From contig NZ_BQXQ01000022.1 in assembly GCF_030159055.1 (NCBI RefSeq), positions 1 through 64,000 of the forward strand: a DNA stretch of 64,000 nt, written 5' to 3'. A program made the translations under genes and the position numbers. The notes below the pieces were generated by a model. The model worked only from the letters and a program-made list of their open reading frames with translations, had not been told where the DNA came from and did not search any database. Positions 35,463 through 45,431 of the stretch are shown here, in pieces. How positions within the stretch are numbered: the stretch's first letter is position 1; every line of letters begins with the position of its first letter. The DNA comes from Acidovorax sp. SUPP3334 (lineage in GTDB: Bacteria; Pseudomonadota; Gammaproteobacteria; Burkholderiales; Burkholderiaceae_C).

Positions 35463-35972
35463 TCAGGAGGACCGTTTCACCCGCAGCAATTCATCCAGGA
35501 TCAGGCAGGTCGCCCCCACCGTGATGGCCGAGTCCGCCAGATTGAAGGCCGGAAAGTGCCAGCCGCGGGCGTGGAAGTCGAGAAAATCGACCACATAGCC
35601 GTGCATCATGCGATCCACCACGTTGCCCACCGCACCGCCCAGAATGCTGGACAGTGCAAAGCAGAACAGCTTCTGCCCCGGGTGCGCACGCAGTTGCCAC
35701 ACGATGAACAACGTGGCCGCTACGCCGATCCCGGTGAACACCCAGCGCTGCCAGCCGCCGGCATCCGCCAGGAATGAGAAAGCCGCGCCCGTGTTGTGCG
35801 CACGCACGATGTTGAAAAAGCTGGTGATGTAGGTCGCATCGCCCAGCCGGTAATAGCCCAGGATCAGCGTCTTGGTGAACTGGTCCGCGATCAGGATCAG
35901 CACGGCCCAGAGGAGCCAGGGCCACATCTTGCCGCCCGAGGCGGACGACGACGAAAAGCTGCTGCGGGCCAT
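35463..35972 (-). CDS. lspA: Lipoprotein signal peptidase LspA
   Basis: 169 aa from ATG 35972. An aspartyl protease of the inner membrane that cleaves prolipoprotein signal peptides. Four membrane segments. Conserved regions [30 protein letters not shown] (first catalytic Asp region) and [15 protein letters not shown] (second Asp) are intact. The start overlaps the ileS stop (TGATG), showing translational coupling in ribF-ileS-lspA. It converges on the HopX-like gene. Confidence 0.96.
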   Translation of the reverse strand: MARSSFSSSSASGGKMWPWLLWAVLILIADQFTKTLILGYYRLGDATYITSFFNIVRAHNTGAAFSFLADAGGWQRWVFTGIGVAATLFIVWQLRAHPGQKLFCFALSSILGGAVGNVVDRMMHGYVVDFLDFHARGWHFPAFNLADSAITVGATCLILDELLRVKRSS

Positions 35973-38872
35973 CACGCGTGCTCCCGCGCTTCGCCGGCGC
36001 CGAACAGGTTGCTGGTGCAGCGGCCGCACAGGGTGGGATGGGCCGGGTCCTGGCCCTGGCCCACATCGCCTCGGTAGTGCCAGCAGCGCTCGCACTTGGT
36101 GTTTGAACTGGGCTTGACGCTGATATGCAGCGCTTCTCCAGATACCAATTCAATAGCAGACGTGATGAACACGAACTTCAGGTCTTCACCCAGGCTTGCC
36201 AGCAACGCGTGGTCCTCGGGGGCAGCCGCCAGCGTGACGGTGGCTTGCAGCGACGAGCCCACCTGGCCTGCGGCGCGCAGTGCTTCGATCTCCTTGTTCA
36301 CCGCATCGCGGATCGCACGCAGGCGGGCCCACTTGGCCAGCAGCCCTTCGTCGGTACCCGCGATGGAGCCGTAGGTTTCCAGGAAGATGGATTCGGACGC
36401 GCCGAACACCTTCCACGCCTCTTCCGCCGTGAACGACAGGAAGGGCGCCATCCAGCGCAGCATGGCATGCGTGATCTGGTAGAGCGCGGTCTGTGCGCTG
36501 CGGCGCGCGAGGCTCTTGGGCGCCGTGGTGTACAGGCGATCCTTCAGCACATCGAGGTAGAAGCCGCCCAGGTCTTCCGAGCAATACAACTGCAGCTTGG
36601 CGACCACGGGGTGGAACTCGTACACCTTGTAGTGGGCCAGTACCTCGGCCTGGAACTCGGCGGCGCGCGTCAATGCATAGCGGTCGATCTCCAGCATCTG
36701 GTCGAACGGCACGGCGTCGGCCTGGGGATCGAAATCGCTCACGTTGGCCAGCAGAAAGCGCAGCGTGTTGCGGATGCGGCGGTACGCATCCACCACGCGC
36801 GCCAGGATCTTGTCGTCGCCCGCGATATCGCCCGAGTAATCGCTCGCGGCCACCCACAGGCGGATGATTTCGGCGCCGAGCTTCTTGTTGATTTCCTGCG
36901 GATCGATGCCGTTGCCCAGCGACTTGCTCATCTTGCGGCCCTGGCTGTCCACGGTGAAGCCGTGGGTCAGCAGGCCCTTGTAAGGCGCGCGGCCCTCCAG
37001 GGCGCTCGCCAGCAGCAGCGAGCTGTGGAACCAGCCTCGGTGCTGGTCGTGGCCTTCCAGGTACAGATCGGCTTCGGGGCCGGTGTCATGGTGCACGCCG
37101 GGGTGCGTGCCGCGCAGCACGTGGAAGAACGTGGAGCCGGAGTCGAACCACACTTCCAGGATGTCGGTGCTCTTGGTGTAGCAAGCTGCGTCCTCGGCCC
37201 CCAGGATTTCTTCCGGGGTCACGCGGCTCCAGGCCTCGATGCCGCCCTTTTCCACGATGTCGGCCGCCTGGTCCATGATTTCCATGGTGCGCGGATGCAA
37301 CTCGCCCGAATCCTTGTGCAGGAAGAAGGGGATGGGCACGCCCCAGCTGCGCTGGCGCGAGATGCACCAGTCGGGCCGGTTGGCGATCATGTCGTGCAGG
37401 CGGGCCTTGCCGTTCTCGGGATAGAAGCTGGTGTGCTCGATGGCTTCCAGCGCGGTCTGGCGCAGGGTCTTGGGCGCCTTGTCCTTGGTGAACACGCCTT
37501 CGCCTTCGTCCATGCGGATGAACCACTGTGCGGCCGCGCGGTAGATCACCGGCGTCTTGTGGCGCCAGCAGTGCGGGTAGCTGTGGGTGATGTCCTTGGT
37601 GGCCATCAGGCGGGAGGCTGCGCGCAGCGCCTCGATGACGACCGGCACGGCCTTCCAGATGTGCTGGCCGCCGAACAGCGGAAAGTCGGCCGCGTAGGTG
37701 CCGTTGCCCTGCACGGGGTTCAGGATGTCGTCCAGCGCCAGTCCATGCGCGCGGCAGGAGTTGAAATCCTCCAGGCCGTAGGCGGGCGAGGAGTGCACGA
37801 TGCCGGTGCCGTCGTCGGCCGTGGCGTAGTCGGCCAGGTACACGGGCGACAGGCGCCGGTAGCCGTAGCTGCCGTCTTCGTTCTTCACGTCGTACAGCGG
37901 GTGTTCGAATTCCAGCCCGCCGAGCTTTTCGCCCAGTGCCGTGGCCAGCACCTGGCCGGTGAGGCCGTAGCGCGCCATGCAGTCTTCGACCAGGGATTCG
38001 GCCAGCACCAGCAGGCCGCGCTCCGTGTCCACCAGCGCGTAGGTGATTTCAGGGTTCAGGTTCAGCGCCTGATTGGCCGGGATGGTCCAGGCGGTGGTGG
38101 TCCAGATCACCACGAACGCGTCTTTGGACAGGCTACCGGAGGGGCCTTCCTGTCCTTGCAGGCCGAAGGCGGCGGCCAGCCTGGTGGGCTCGTGCGCCTT
38201 GAAGGCCACATCCAGCGTGGTGCTCTTCTTGTCCTGGTACTCGATCTCGAACTCGGCCAGCGAGGAGCCGCAGTCGAAGCACCAGTACACGGGCTTCAGG
38301 CCCCGGTACACGAAGCCGCGCTCCATCACGCGCTTGAATGCGCGGATCTCGCCTGCCTCGTTGGCGAAGTTCATGGTCTTGTAGGGGTTGTCCCATTCAC
38401 CCAGCACGCCCAGGCGCTGGAAGTCGGCCATCTGCTGGGCGATCTGCTCGCTGGCATAGGCGCGGCTCTTGGCCTGCATGTCGTCACGGCTCAGGTTGCG
38501 TCCGTGCTTTTTCTCGATGGCGTTCTCGATCGGCAGGCCGTGGCAGTCCCAGCCTGGCACGTACAGCGCATCGAAGCCTTCGAGCTGGCGCGCCTTGGTG
38601 ATCATGTCCTTCAGGATCTTGTTGACCGCGTGGCCCATGTGGATCTGGCCGTTGGCGTAGGGCGGGCCGTCGTGCAGGATGAACTTCGGCGCGCCGCAGC
38701 GGGCGTCGCGCAGCTTTTTGTAGATGCCTTTTTCGTCCCATTCCTTCACCCAGCCCGGCTCGCGCTTGGGCAGGTCGCCACGCATCGGGAAGGCGGTGTC
38801 GGGCAGGTTGAGCGTGGCGCGGTAGTCCTTGCCGGTGGAAGGGGTGGGGTGGGCGTTCGTGTTCTCGGACAT
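35972..38872 (-). CDS. ileS: Isoleucyl-tRNA synthetase
   Basis: 966 aa from ATG 38872 ([20 protein letters not shown]). Class I synthetase: HIGH-type motif [15 protein letters not shown] near residue 65, KMSKS in [13 protein letters not shown], the editing domain between, and a C-terminal zinc finger ([10 protein letters not shown], then CGRC). The size and layout are those of the bacterial form. The open frame extends 61 codons upstream, but that part has no family similarity. A long antisense frame over it is a shadow. Confidence 0.97.
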   Translation of the reverse strand: MSENTNAHPTPSTGKDYRATLNLPDTAFPMRGDLPKREPGWVKEWDEKGIYKKLRDARCGAPKFILHDGPPYANGQIHMGHAVNKILKDMITKARQLEGFDALYVPGWDCHGLPIENAIEKKHGRNLSRDDMQAKSRAYASEQIAQQMADFQRLGVLGEWDNPYKTMNFANEAGEIRAFKRVMERGFVYRGLKPVYWCFDCGSSLAEFEIEYQDKKSTTLDVAFKAHEPTRLAAAFGLQGQEGPSGSLSKDAFVVIWTTTAWTIPANQALNLNPEITYALVDTERGLLVLAESLVEDCMARYGLTGQVLATALGEKLGGLEFEHPLYDVKNEDGSYGYRRLSPVYLADYATADDGTGIVHSSPAYGLEDFNSCRAHGLALDDILNPVQGNGTYAADFPLFGGQHIWKAVPVVIEALRAASRLMATKDITHSYPHCWRHKTPVIYRAAAQWFIRMDEGEGVFTKDKAPKTLRQTALEAIEHTSFYPENGKARLHDMIANRPDWCISRQRSWGVPIPFFLHKDSGELHPRTMEIMDQAADIVEKGGIEAWSRVTPEEILGAEDAACYTKSTDILEVWFDSGSTFFHVLRGTHPGVHHDTGPEADLYLEGHDQHRGWFHSSLLLASALEGRAPYKGLLTHGFTVDSQGRKMSKSLGNGIDPQEINKKLGAEIIRLWVAASDYSGDIAGDDKILARVVDAYRRIRNTLRFLLANVSDFDPQADAVPFDQMLEIDRYALTRAAEFQAEVLAHYKVYEFHPVVAKLQLYCSEDLGGFYLDVLKDRLYTTAPKSLARRSAQTALYQITHAMLRWMAPFLSFTAEEAWKVFGASESIFLETYGSIAGTDEGLLAKWARLRAIRDAVNKEIEALRAAGQVGSSLQATVTLAAAPEDHALLASLGEDLKFVFITSAIELVSGEALHISVKPSSNTKCERCWHYRGDVGQGQDPAHPTLCGRCTSNLFGAGEAREHA

Positions 38873-38981
38873 GGCGGGACCTAAGGAGCGGGCCGTTCCG
38901 GGCCATGGCCCGGAACGCTGGGAGACAAAAAAGAGAGAGGAGCGGACGGGGCCGCAGGGCTGCGCTGCGGCACGGGGACCG

Positions 38982-40022
38982 TCAAATTCGGTCGCGCGTG
39001 GTCTGGCGACGGGTCTCGGCGTGCGTGGAGGCGGAGAAATACGCCCGCGCGTCATCGCAGTCCTGGGCGATGCCGCGGGTGAGGGCGTCGAAGCTGTCGT
39101 ATTTCAGCTCGTCGTGCAGTTTGTGCAGAAGTTCCACGCGGACGATTTTACCGTACGCCCCTTCGGGCCCCAGATCGTCCGGCCACTCCAGGCAATGCGT
39201 TTCCAGCAGCACGCGGCCGCCGTTGACATCCTGCGGGTCGAGCGATGGGCGCACACCCAGGTTGGCCACGCCCGGCAGGGGATCGGCAGCCAGGCCGTGC
39301 ACCCGCACCACGAAGATGCCACCTGCAGCGGGCTTCCAGTGGGCAAAACGCAGGTTGAGCGTGCGAAAACCGTCGCCCGCACCTTCGCGGCTGGCGCCCA
39401 GTTCACGGCCGAGCTTGCGCCCGTGCACCACGTGGCCCGAGATGGCATAGGGCCGGCCCAGCAGCCGTGCAGCGTCTTCCATGCGGCCGGCGGCCAGGGC
39501 CTCGCGCACGGCAGAGCTCGATACGCGCAGGCCATGGACCTCGTAGCTGTTCATGCGGGCCACTTCGAAACCCTGGCTGCGTCCCGCGCCGTCCAGCATG
39601 GCGTAGTCGCCCGCGCGCTGCGCGCCGAAGCGAAAGTCGTCGCCCACCAGCACGTAGCGTGCGCCCAGGCCGCGCACCAGCACGTCTTCGATGAAAGCCT
39701 GCGCAGGCTGGCTGGCCAGCCGCTCGTTGAACGGCAGCACCACGGTCTGCTGCACGCCGCAAAGGCTCAGTTCGTCCAGCTTGTCGCGCAGGGTGCCGAT
39801 GCGGGCGGGCGCCAGTTCGGGGCGCTGGCGGGCGCCCGCGAAGTAATCGCGCGGATGGGGTTCGAACGTCAGCACGCAACTGGGCACGCCGCGGTGCGCC
39901 GCTTCGTTGTTCAGCAGTGCCAGCATCGCCTGGTGCCCCCGGTGCACGCCGTCGAAATTGCCGATGGTGAGGGCGCAGGCCGATGCGATGTCGGGGTGAT
40001 GGAAGCCTCGGAAGATCTTCAT
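38982..40022 (-). CDS. ribF: Bifunctional riboflavin kinase / FAD synthetase RibF
   Basis: 346 aa from ATG 40022. The N-terminal FAD synthetase domain has [20 protein letters not shown] (nucleotidyltransferase HxGH) and the C-terminal flavokinase domain has [20 protein letters not shown] and GIFVVRVHG. It converts riboflavin to FMN and FAD. It is the first gene of the ribF-ileS-lspA operon, an order common in proteobacteria. Hairpin repeat copy 4 sits just upstream of its start. Confidence 0.96.
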   Translation of the reverse strand: MKIFRGFHHPDIASACALTIGNFDGVHRGHQAMLALLNNEAAHRGVPSCVLTFEPHPRDYFAGARQRPELAPARIGTLRDKLDELSLCGVQQTVVLPFNERLASQPAQAFIEDVLVRGLGARYVLVGDDFRFGAQRAGDYAMLDGAGRSQGFEVARMNSYEVHGLRVSSSAVREALAAGRMEDAARLLGRPYAISGHVVHGRKLGRELGASREGAGDGFRTLNLRFAHWKPAAGGIFVVRVHGLAADPLPGVANLGVRPSLDPQDVNGGRVLLETHCLEWPDDLGPEGAYGKIVRVELLHKLHDELKYDSFDALTRGIAQDCDDARAYFSASTHAETRRQTTRDRI

Positions 40023-40026
40023 CGGA

Positions 40027-40090
40027 GTGCTTTACTTTTGATAGCGCCTTGCGCAGGTGCAGCAAGCGCTGGACGCCAATTTGTCATGAA
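40027..40090 (+). repeat. Dispersed hairpin repeat, copy 4 (degenerate)
   Basis: TGCTTTACTTTTGATAGCGC core, then TTGCGCAGGTGCAGCAAGCG, CTGGACGCC and TTGTCATGAA. It is in the ribF / HNH divergent region and may form part of the ribF leader on the minus strand. Confidence 0.6.
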
Positions 40091-40188
40091 CGGAGTATAT
40101 TGTGAGCCACTGCGCGGCCTTGGCACGCCGCCCGTGAGACATCAGCGTTCCGAATCCTTGTGTGCATCGTTGTAGCAGGAGGCGAGTT

Positions 40189-40746
40189 GTGAAGGTCTTG
40201 AAGTTGTCGGCCCAGGGGTTGCCCCAATCGTGGATTTCGCTCGAGCAGGCGGTCATTCACTATGCCGCGGGCGAGGTGCGCTGGGAATCCGGCGGCCAGA
40301 TCGCACGGTTTCGCGGCGGCCACAACGCGGTGACGGGCGAGCAGTCGGTCATCGGCATCAACAGCATCATCGGCACCAAGGGCGTGCCGGCCATCAATCC
40401 GTTCAACCTCAAGCCCAGCCTCACCAACAGCAAGCTCTTTGCGCGCGACCGCAACATCTGCGCGTACTGCGGCGGGCATTTCCACGAAGAAGACCTGACG
40501 CGCGAGCACATCGTGCCCTACGCGCGCCAGGGCGTGGACCACTGGATGAACGTGGTCACCGCCTGCCGCCCCTGCAACCACCGAAAGGGCCCGCGCACGC
40601 CCGAACAGGCGCACATGCCGCTGCTCTACGCCCCCTATGTTCCCAGCCTGTGGGAAGACTTCATCCTGCGCAACCGCCGCATCCTGGCGGACCAGATGGA
40701 GTTTTTGATGGCGCACGTGCCCAAATCGTCCCGCCTGCTGGACTGA
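40189..40746 (+). CDS. HNH endonuclease family protein
   Basis: 185 aa. The start is GTG 40189, decided by AGGAGG at 40177-40182 six nt before it; a GTG nine codons earlier lacks a site. The HNH domain is at residues about 90-135: zinc-type pairs CAYCGG and CRPCN surround REHIVPYARQGVDHW, whose His is the general base. Upstream residues (LTNSKLFARDRNICAY) fit the McrA-like HNH5 class common in beta-proteobacteria, often without a known function. Whether it cuts DNA in a defence or repair setting is unknown. Confidence 0.85.
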   Translation: MKVLKLSAQGLPQSWISLEQAVIHYAAGEVRWESGGQIARFRGGHNAVTGEQSVIGINSIIGTKGVPAINPFNLKPSLTNSKLFARDRNICAYCGGHFHEEDLTREHIVPYARQGVDHWMNVVTACRPCNHRKGPRTPEQAHMPLLYAPYVPSLWEDFILRNRRILADQMEFLMAHVPKSSRLLD

Positions 40747-40862
40747 TCGAAAAAAAGCGCCCGCGCAGGTATTTTCCCCGAGGGCAGGGCGAAGTGGCTG
40801 CGGGAATAATCCCTGCCTCGTTTGCCACAACGCTCCCCGGGGCCCAAGATCGGACCGTTCCC

Positions 40863-41846
40863 ATGCGCATTGCCTCCCGCCGCCTGTTGTTGGCCGCCGC
40901 CGTCGCCGGCCTGCCCGCCATTTCCGCTTTCGCCCAGCAGGCCAAGGAAGTCAAGGTCGGCTATGCGCTGGCGATCAACTCGCACTACGGGGCTGCGGCC
41001 CAAGCCTGGGCCGATACGGTCGAGAAGGGCACCAACGGGGCCTTCAAATTCAAGCAGTTCCCCTCCAGCGCCCTGGGCGGCGAGCGCGAATTGATCGAGG
41101 GCCTGCAACTGGGCACCGTGGAGGCGGTGATCGTCTCCACCGGCGCCTTGAGCAACTTCGTGCCCGATGTGGGGGTGGTGGACATTCCCTTCCTGTTTCG
41201 CGACACCGCCCACGCCCGCGCGGTGCTGGACGGCCCGTTCGGCCAGGACCTGCTGGGCAAGTTCAAGGCGCGCGGCCTGATCGCCCTGGCCTGGGGCGAA
41301 CAGGGCTTTCGCCACCTGACCAACAACAAACACCCGGTGAGCACGCCGGCAGACCTCAAGGGCCTCAAGATCCGCGTGACCGAGAACCCCGTGCACATCA
41401 CGGCCTTTCGCACGCTGGGCGCTTCGCCCACGCCGATGTCCTGGCCCGAGGTGATCGGCGCACTGCAGCAGGGCACGATCGACGGACAGGAAAACCCCAT
41501 GTCGGTGATCGTTTCCGCCAAGCTGCCGCAGGTGCAGAAGTACCTTTCGCTGACCGGCCACGTCTATGCACCCATGGCGCTGATCGTGTCGCCCAATTTC
41601 TGGTCGGGCCTCACCGATGCGCAGAAGGCCACGTTCACCCAGGGCGCCAAGGCGGGCGCGGCGGCCTCGCGCAAGTTCGTGGACGACGTGGAGCAAAAGG
41701 GCCTGGCGGACGTCAAGGCGGCTGGCATGCAGGTCGTGGAGTCGGTGGACAAGTCAGCCTTCCAGAAGGCGCTGGAGCCCGCCTACAAGCAATACGCCGC
41801 CAAGTTCGGCCAGAAAACGCTGGACCACATCACCGGCACGAAGTGA
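40863..41846 (+). CDS. dctP: TRAP transporter periplasmic binding protein DctP
   Basis: 327 aa with a signal peptide (MRIASRRLLLAAAVAGLPAI, cleavage after AFA). The mature part has ASSA-type features: KFKQFPSSALGGERELIEGL, PADLKGLKIRVTENPVHITA and GTIDGQENPMSVIVS, characteristic of DctP for C4-dicarboxylates or related organic acids. dctQ and dctM follow on the same strand (gaps 97 and 20 bp), completing a tripartite transporter. Ligand not determined. Confidence 0.93.
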   Translation: MRIASRRLLLAAAVAGLPAISAFAQQAKEVKVGYALAINSHYGAAAQAWADTVEKGTNGAFKFKQFPSSALGGERELIEGLQLGTVEAVIVSTGALSNFVPDVGVVDIPFLFRDTAHARAVLDGPFGQDLLGKFKARGLIALAWGEQGFRHLTNNKHPVSTPADLKGLKIRVTENPVHITAFRTLGASPTPMSWPEVIGALQQGTIDGQENPMSVIVSAKLPQVQKYLSLTGHVYAPMALIVSPNFWSGLTDAQKATFTQGAKAGAAASRKFVDDVEQKGLADVKAAGMQVVESVDKSAFQKALEPAYKQYAAKFGQKTLDHITGTK

Positions 41847-41943
41847 TCGAGGCCTGCACGCCCCGAGCCCTGGGCGGCGTGCTTTTCCTTCTGCCCGGTC
41901 TGTCCGGGCTTTTTCCTTTTATGACCATTGGATTTCTGCCCCC

Positions 41944-42459
41944 ATGCTGAACCGATTCGAGCGCGTTCTGGTCGCCGGCAATCGCTGGCTGCTCATCATC
42001 TTGCTGCTGGCGATGGCCTGCATCGTCTTCGCCAACGTGGTGCTGCGCTACACCACGGGCGACTCCATCGTGTGGGCGGAAGAGGTGGCGCGGCACCTGA
42101 TGATCTGGGGCACATTCCTCGGCGCGGGGCTGGTGCTGCGGTTCGGCGGGCATGTGGCCATCGACAATCTGCACCACACCCTGGGGCCGGCCGGCGCGCG
42201 CTGGATGCGCGGGCTGATCGTGGTGGGACTGGGAATTTTCTTCCTCGTGATGGCGTGGTTCTCGATGCAATACGTGTGGGCCACGCGGTTCCAGACCACG
42301 CCGGCCACCGACATCGCGTTCGCCTGGATCTATTCGGCGATGCCGGTGGGCTTTCTGCTGCTGTTCGCTCATTTGCTGTTCATGGCGCGGGGCTACGTGC
42401 GCGACGGGCGCTATGTCGAGTCCGACGAAATGGACGCCGAGTCCGCAGCCTCGCTGTGA
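41944..42459 (+). CDS. dctQ: TRAP transporter small membrane subunit DctQ
   Basis: 171 aa, four membrane segments. FANVVLRYTTGDSIVWAEEV followed by ARHLMIWGTFLGAGLVLR is the typical first loop of DctQ. It links the binding protein to DctM in the inner membrane. The C-terminus is short and acidic. It lies between dctP and dctM. Confidence 0.92.
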   Translation: MLNRFERVLVAGNRWLLIILLLAMACIVFANVVLRYTTGDSIVWAEEVARHLMIWGTFLGAGLVLRFGGHVAIDNLHHTLGPAGARWMRGLIVVGLGIFFLVMAWFSMQYVWATRFQTTPATDIAFAWIYSAMPVGFLLLFAHLLFMARGYVRDGRYVESDEMDAESAASL

Positions 42460-42479
42460 TGTTCACGAGAACCTGACCC

Positions 42480-43763
42480 ATGGCCATCACCCTGTTCGTT
42501 TCCGCCATCGTCCTGATGGCGCTGGGCTTTCCCGTCGCGTTCGCGCTGGCCATGTCGGCCGCCATCGCCGTGTTCGTGGGCGGGCGCTATCCGCAGCTGA
42601 TCGTGTTCAAGGAGATGTTCACCGGCATCGACAGCTTTCCGCTGATGGCGGTGCCTTTCTTCATCCTGGCGGCCGAGATCATGTCCGGCGGTGCGCTCAC
42701 CGTGGTGCTGCTGCGCTTCGCGGCGCAGTTCGTGGGCCATCTGCGCGGCGGGCTGGGGCACGCCAACATCCTGTCGCTCACGCTGTTCTCCGGCATCTCG
42801 GGCTCGGCGCTGGCCGACGCGGCAGGCCCGGGATCGATGATGGTCAAGATGATGGACAAGGCCGGCTACTCGCGCGCCTATGCTGCCGCGCTCACCGCCA
42901 GCACGGCCATCGTGGGCCCCATCATTCCGCCTTCGATCATCATGATCATCTACGCGCTGCAGGACGAGCAGGTGTCGGTGGGCGGGCTGTTCATCGCCGG
43001 CTTCGCGCCGGGATTGCTGATTGCCGCCGCCATGGCCTTCGTCAACTGGCGCGTGTGCGTGCGCCGTGACTACCGCTCGCGCGAGCCGCGGCCGAGCCGG
43101 GCGGAGATGCTCACCAACAGCATCCGGGCGATCCCTGCGCTGATGCTGGTCGTGCTGATCCTGGTGGGTATCCGCTTCGGGATCTTCACGCCCACCGAGG
43201 CTTCGGTGGTGGCGGTGTTCTATGCGCTCATCTGCGGCAAGTGGATCTACCGCACGCTCGAGTGGAAGGCCCTGCCGCACATCGCCGCACGCTCGGCATT
43301 GCTCACCGCGTCGGTGCTGCTGGTGGTGGCCGCTTCGGCCGCGTTCGCCTGGGTGCTGACGATCGAGGGCATTCCCCAGCAATTGGCGGAAACCATCGTG
43401 GGATGGAACCTGTCGCCGGTCACCTTCCTGATCGCGGTCAACATTCTGCTGCTGCTGTTCGGCATCTTCATGGAGCCGCTGCCGGGCGTGATGATCCTCG
43501 TGCCGATCCTGGCACCCATCTCGGCGGCGCTGGGCATCGATCCGATCCACTTCGCCATGGTGGTGATCGTCAACCTCACGCTGGGCATGATCACGCCGCC
43601 CGTGGGCGGGCTGCTGTTCGTGACCTCCGTGGCCACCAAGGTGCCGCTGGCGGCCCTCACGAAAGAGTTGCCGCCCTTCTTGCTGGCGCACCTGGTGGTG
43701 CTGATTTTGCTGACCTTCGTTCCCGCGATCTCGACCTGGCTGCCGCACGCACTGGGGTTCTGA
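42480..43763 (+). CDS. dctM: TRAP transporter large membrane subunit DctM
   Basis: 427 aa, about eleven to twelve membrane segments. SGISGSALADAAGPGSMMVK, PPSIIMIIYALQDEQVSVGG and LGMITPPVGGLLFVTSVATK are DctM signatures. It is the Na+-driven channel of the transporter and the last gene of dctPQM, ending in a strong terminator. Confidence 0.94.
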   Translation: MAITLFVSAIVLMALGFPVAFALAMSAAIAVFVGGRYPQLIVFKEMFTGIDSFPLMAVPFFILAAEIMSGGALTVVLLRFAAQFVGHLRGGLGHANILSLTLFSGISGSALADAAGPGSMMVKMMDKAGYSRAYAAALTASTAIVGPIIPPSIIMIIYALQDEQVSVGGLFIAGFAPGLLIAAAMAFVNWRVCVRRDYRSREPRPSRAEMLTNSIRAIPALMLVVLILVGIRFGIFTPTEASVVAVFYALICGKWIYRTLEWKALPHIAARSALLTASVLLVVAASAAFAWVLTIEGIPQQLAETIVGWNLSPVTFLIAVNILLLLFGIFMEPLPGVMILVPILAPISAALGIDPIHFAMVVIVNLTLGMITPPVGGLLFVTSVATKVPLAALTKELPPFLLAHLVVLILLTFVPAISTWLPHALGF

Positions 43764-43779
43764 CCCTGCGGCGGGCATG

Positions 43780-43811
43780 AAAAAAGCGCGGCATTGGCCG
43801 CGCTTTTTTTT
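43780..43811. terminator. Bidirectional Rho-independent terminator
   Basis: AAAAAAGCGCGGC-ATTG-GCCGCGCTTTTTTTT: a 9-10 bp stem with A-run on one side and T-run on the other, lying between convergent dctM and the TPR methyltransferase gene, so it works for both. Confidence 0.9.
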
Positions 43812-43837
43812 GGAAAGGCGCCGTGGGCACCCCTTCG

Positions 43838-45151
43838 TCAGACCGCCTTGCGCGCCGTGACGATGAAGCCTTGCACGGGCTCGTTGTTCTCGTAGCGCAG
43901 CACGGTGTCTTCCACTTCCACGGTTTCGAAGCCTGCGGCCTTGCACAGCGCCACCACATGGCTGCGCTTGTGGGCATAGCGCCCATTCAATTGCAGCACC
44001 ATGTCCGGGCCTGTTTCGTCCGAGGTCTCGCACGAGAAGATCAACTCGCCCTGGGGCACCAGGATGCGCAAGGCATTCGGAATGGTTTCGGCCAGGTCGC
44101 CGGTGTAGATGAACACGTCCAGCGCCGCCAGAACGTCATAGAGCGAGTCCGGAGTCTCTTGCAGGGCGTCCAGCAGATTGACGTTGTGGAAACGGTCGTA
44201 CACGTTGTGGCGGCCGGCCTGCTCGATCATCTTCATCGAGATGTCCACGCCGATCAGGAACCCGTCGATGCGCCCCAGGCAGACGCCCAGCAGGCCCGTG
44301 CCGCAGCCCAGGTCCAGCACGTTGAGCTTCTTGTCTGGAAAGCGCCCGAGGATCTTGTCGGCCACCCGCTTGGGCAGCTGGTAGCGCAGGCCGCGCACCA
44401 TGTGCTGGTCGTACATCTCTGCCAGGCTGTCGAACAGGCCGCGGTTCAGCTCCGGGGGCTGGTGCCTGGGCGTCACGCCATGGGCCAGAGCGGCGTAGTA
44501 GGCATAGACCGAGTCCCCCGGCGCCAGCTCCAGCAGCGTGGTCGTGTCGGCGATGGCGCGCGATGGTGTGCCGGCGGCGATATGGGCGTTCACGCGGCCG
44601 AGTAGCGATTCGGTGTCGGCGGCGTTTTCAGCGATCAGGCCGCTCCACATTTCGATGGATTCGGCATGCGCTCCCTGGCTGCTGAGGTCGCGCGCCAGCA
44701 GGCGGCGCAACTGCGGATCGCCAGGCACCAATTCGAGCCCGCGGCGCAGGTGGCGAATCGCCATTTCCAGATGCCCTGCGCGGTGCGCGATGTCGATCAC
44801 GCCGGCCAGTGCCACCAAATTGGTGGGCTCGAGTTCTGCGACCTTCTCGGCCGTGCTCAGCGCTTCTTCGAACTGGTTCTGGCGGGCCAGGAGCCCGCCC
44901 AGTTCCAGCAATCCGGGAGCCCAGTCGGGAGAGATGGCCACGGCATGGCGCAGTGCTTCGAACGCCTTGGGCAGGTTGCCGGCCTTCTCCGCCATCAGGC
45001 CGGCGAGCATGAAGACGCGCGGGTCGTTGGGGGATTGCTTCTGGGCCTTGTTCAACGTGAGCGCTGCTTTTTGCAGCTCGCCCTCAAGGATCTGCGTCCT
45101 GGCGGTTTCAAGGTGTTTGCGATTGGGGTCTGCGAGGGGTGTTGCGCTCAT
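43838..45151 (-). CDS. TPR-repeat methyltransferase domain protein
   Basis: 437 aa from ATG 45151. The N-terminal half (about 1-200) consists of tetratricopeptide repeats (LTLNKAQKQSPNDPRVFMLA, EALRHAVAISPDWAPGLLEL and similar). The C-terminal half is a class I SAM methyltransferase: motif I VLDLGCGTGLLGVCLGR, then GVDISMKMIEQAGRH. The substrate is unknown. Similar TPR-methyltransferase proteins exist in many beta-proteobacteria. In-frame sequence upstream of 45151 is not supported. It converges on dctM across a shared terminator. Confidence 0.86.
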   Translation of the reverse strand: MSATPLADPNRKHLETARTQILEGELQKAALTLNKAQKQSPNDPRVFMLAGLMAEKAGNLPKAFEALRHAVAISPDWAPGLLELGGLLARQNQFEEALSTAEKVAELEPTNLVALAGVIDIAHRAGHLEMAIRHLRRGLELVPGDPQLRRLLARDLSSQGAHAESIEMWSGLIAENAADTESLLGRVNAHIAAGTPSRAIADTTTLLELAPGDSVYAYYAALAHGVTPRHQPPELNRGLFDSLAEMYDQHMVRGLRYQLPKRVADKILGRFPDKKLNVLDLGCGTGLLGVCLGRIDGFLIGVDISMKMIEQAGRHNVYDRFHNVNLLDALQETPDSLYDVLAALDVFIYTGDLAETIPNALRILVPQGELIFSCETSDETGPDMVLQLNGRYAHKRSHVVALCKAAGFETVEVEDTVLRYENNEPVQGFIVTARKAV

Positions 45152-45270
45152 GTCGGGAGGGGCAATTTGAGGGATGCGCGCGATGCTCGGCGCCTTCGGA
45201 ATGGTGGGATTATCCCGGATTCGCCGTGCGCCCCTCCTGGGCCTCGGCCACATGGCGGCGAGGGCGGCGC

Positions 45271-45310
45271 GAAGGGGTGTGAAGAGGGGCGAAGAGGGGC
45301 GAAGAGGCGC
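45271..45310 (+). repeat. Imperfect tandem repeat, 10-bp unit GAAGAGGGGC, four copies
   Basis: GAAGGGGTGT, GAAGAGGGGC, GAAGAGGGGC, GAAGAGGCGC in a row, in the region between the TPR methyltransferase start and the chitinase stop. Purine-rich on the plus strand; no coding role seen. Confidence 0.7.
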
Positions 45311-45431
45311 TAGGAGGCGTGAATCGCGCCGTGAGTGCCCCGCCCGTACCCCGCCAACCCTTGCGCTGGCATGGCAACAACGAAAAGGCCGCTGGCACCA
45401 ATCGCTGGCTGCGGCCTTCGGCCGGCTGGGA

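Noticed and set aside
36130-36165. AT-rich patch in ileS with a TGCTATTGAATTGGTAT core
   Set aside because: No right half, and the encoded residues fit the synthetase family; kept as normal coding sequence.
36125-38884. 919-codon open frame antisense to ileS
   Set aside because: Low-complexity shadow of a conserved synthetase gene.
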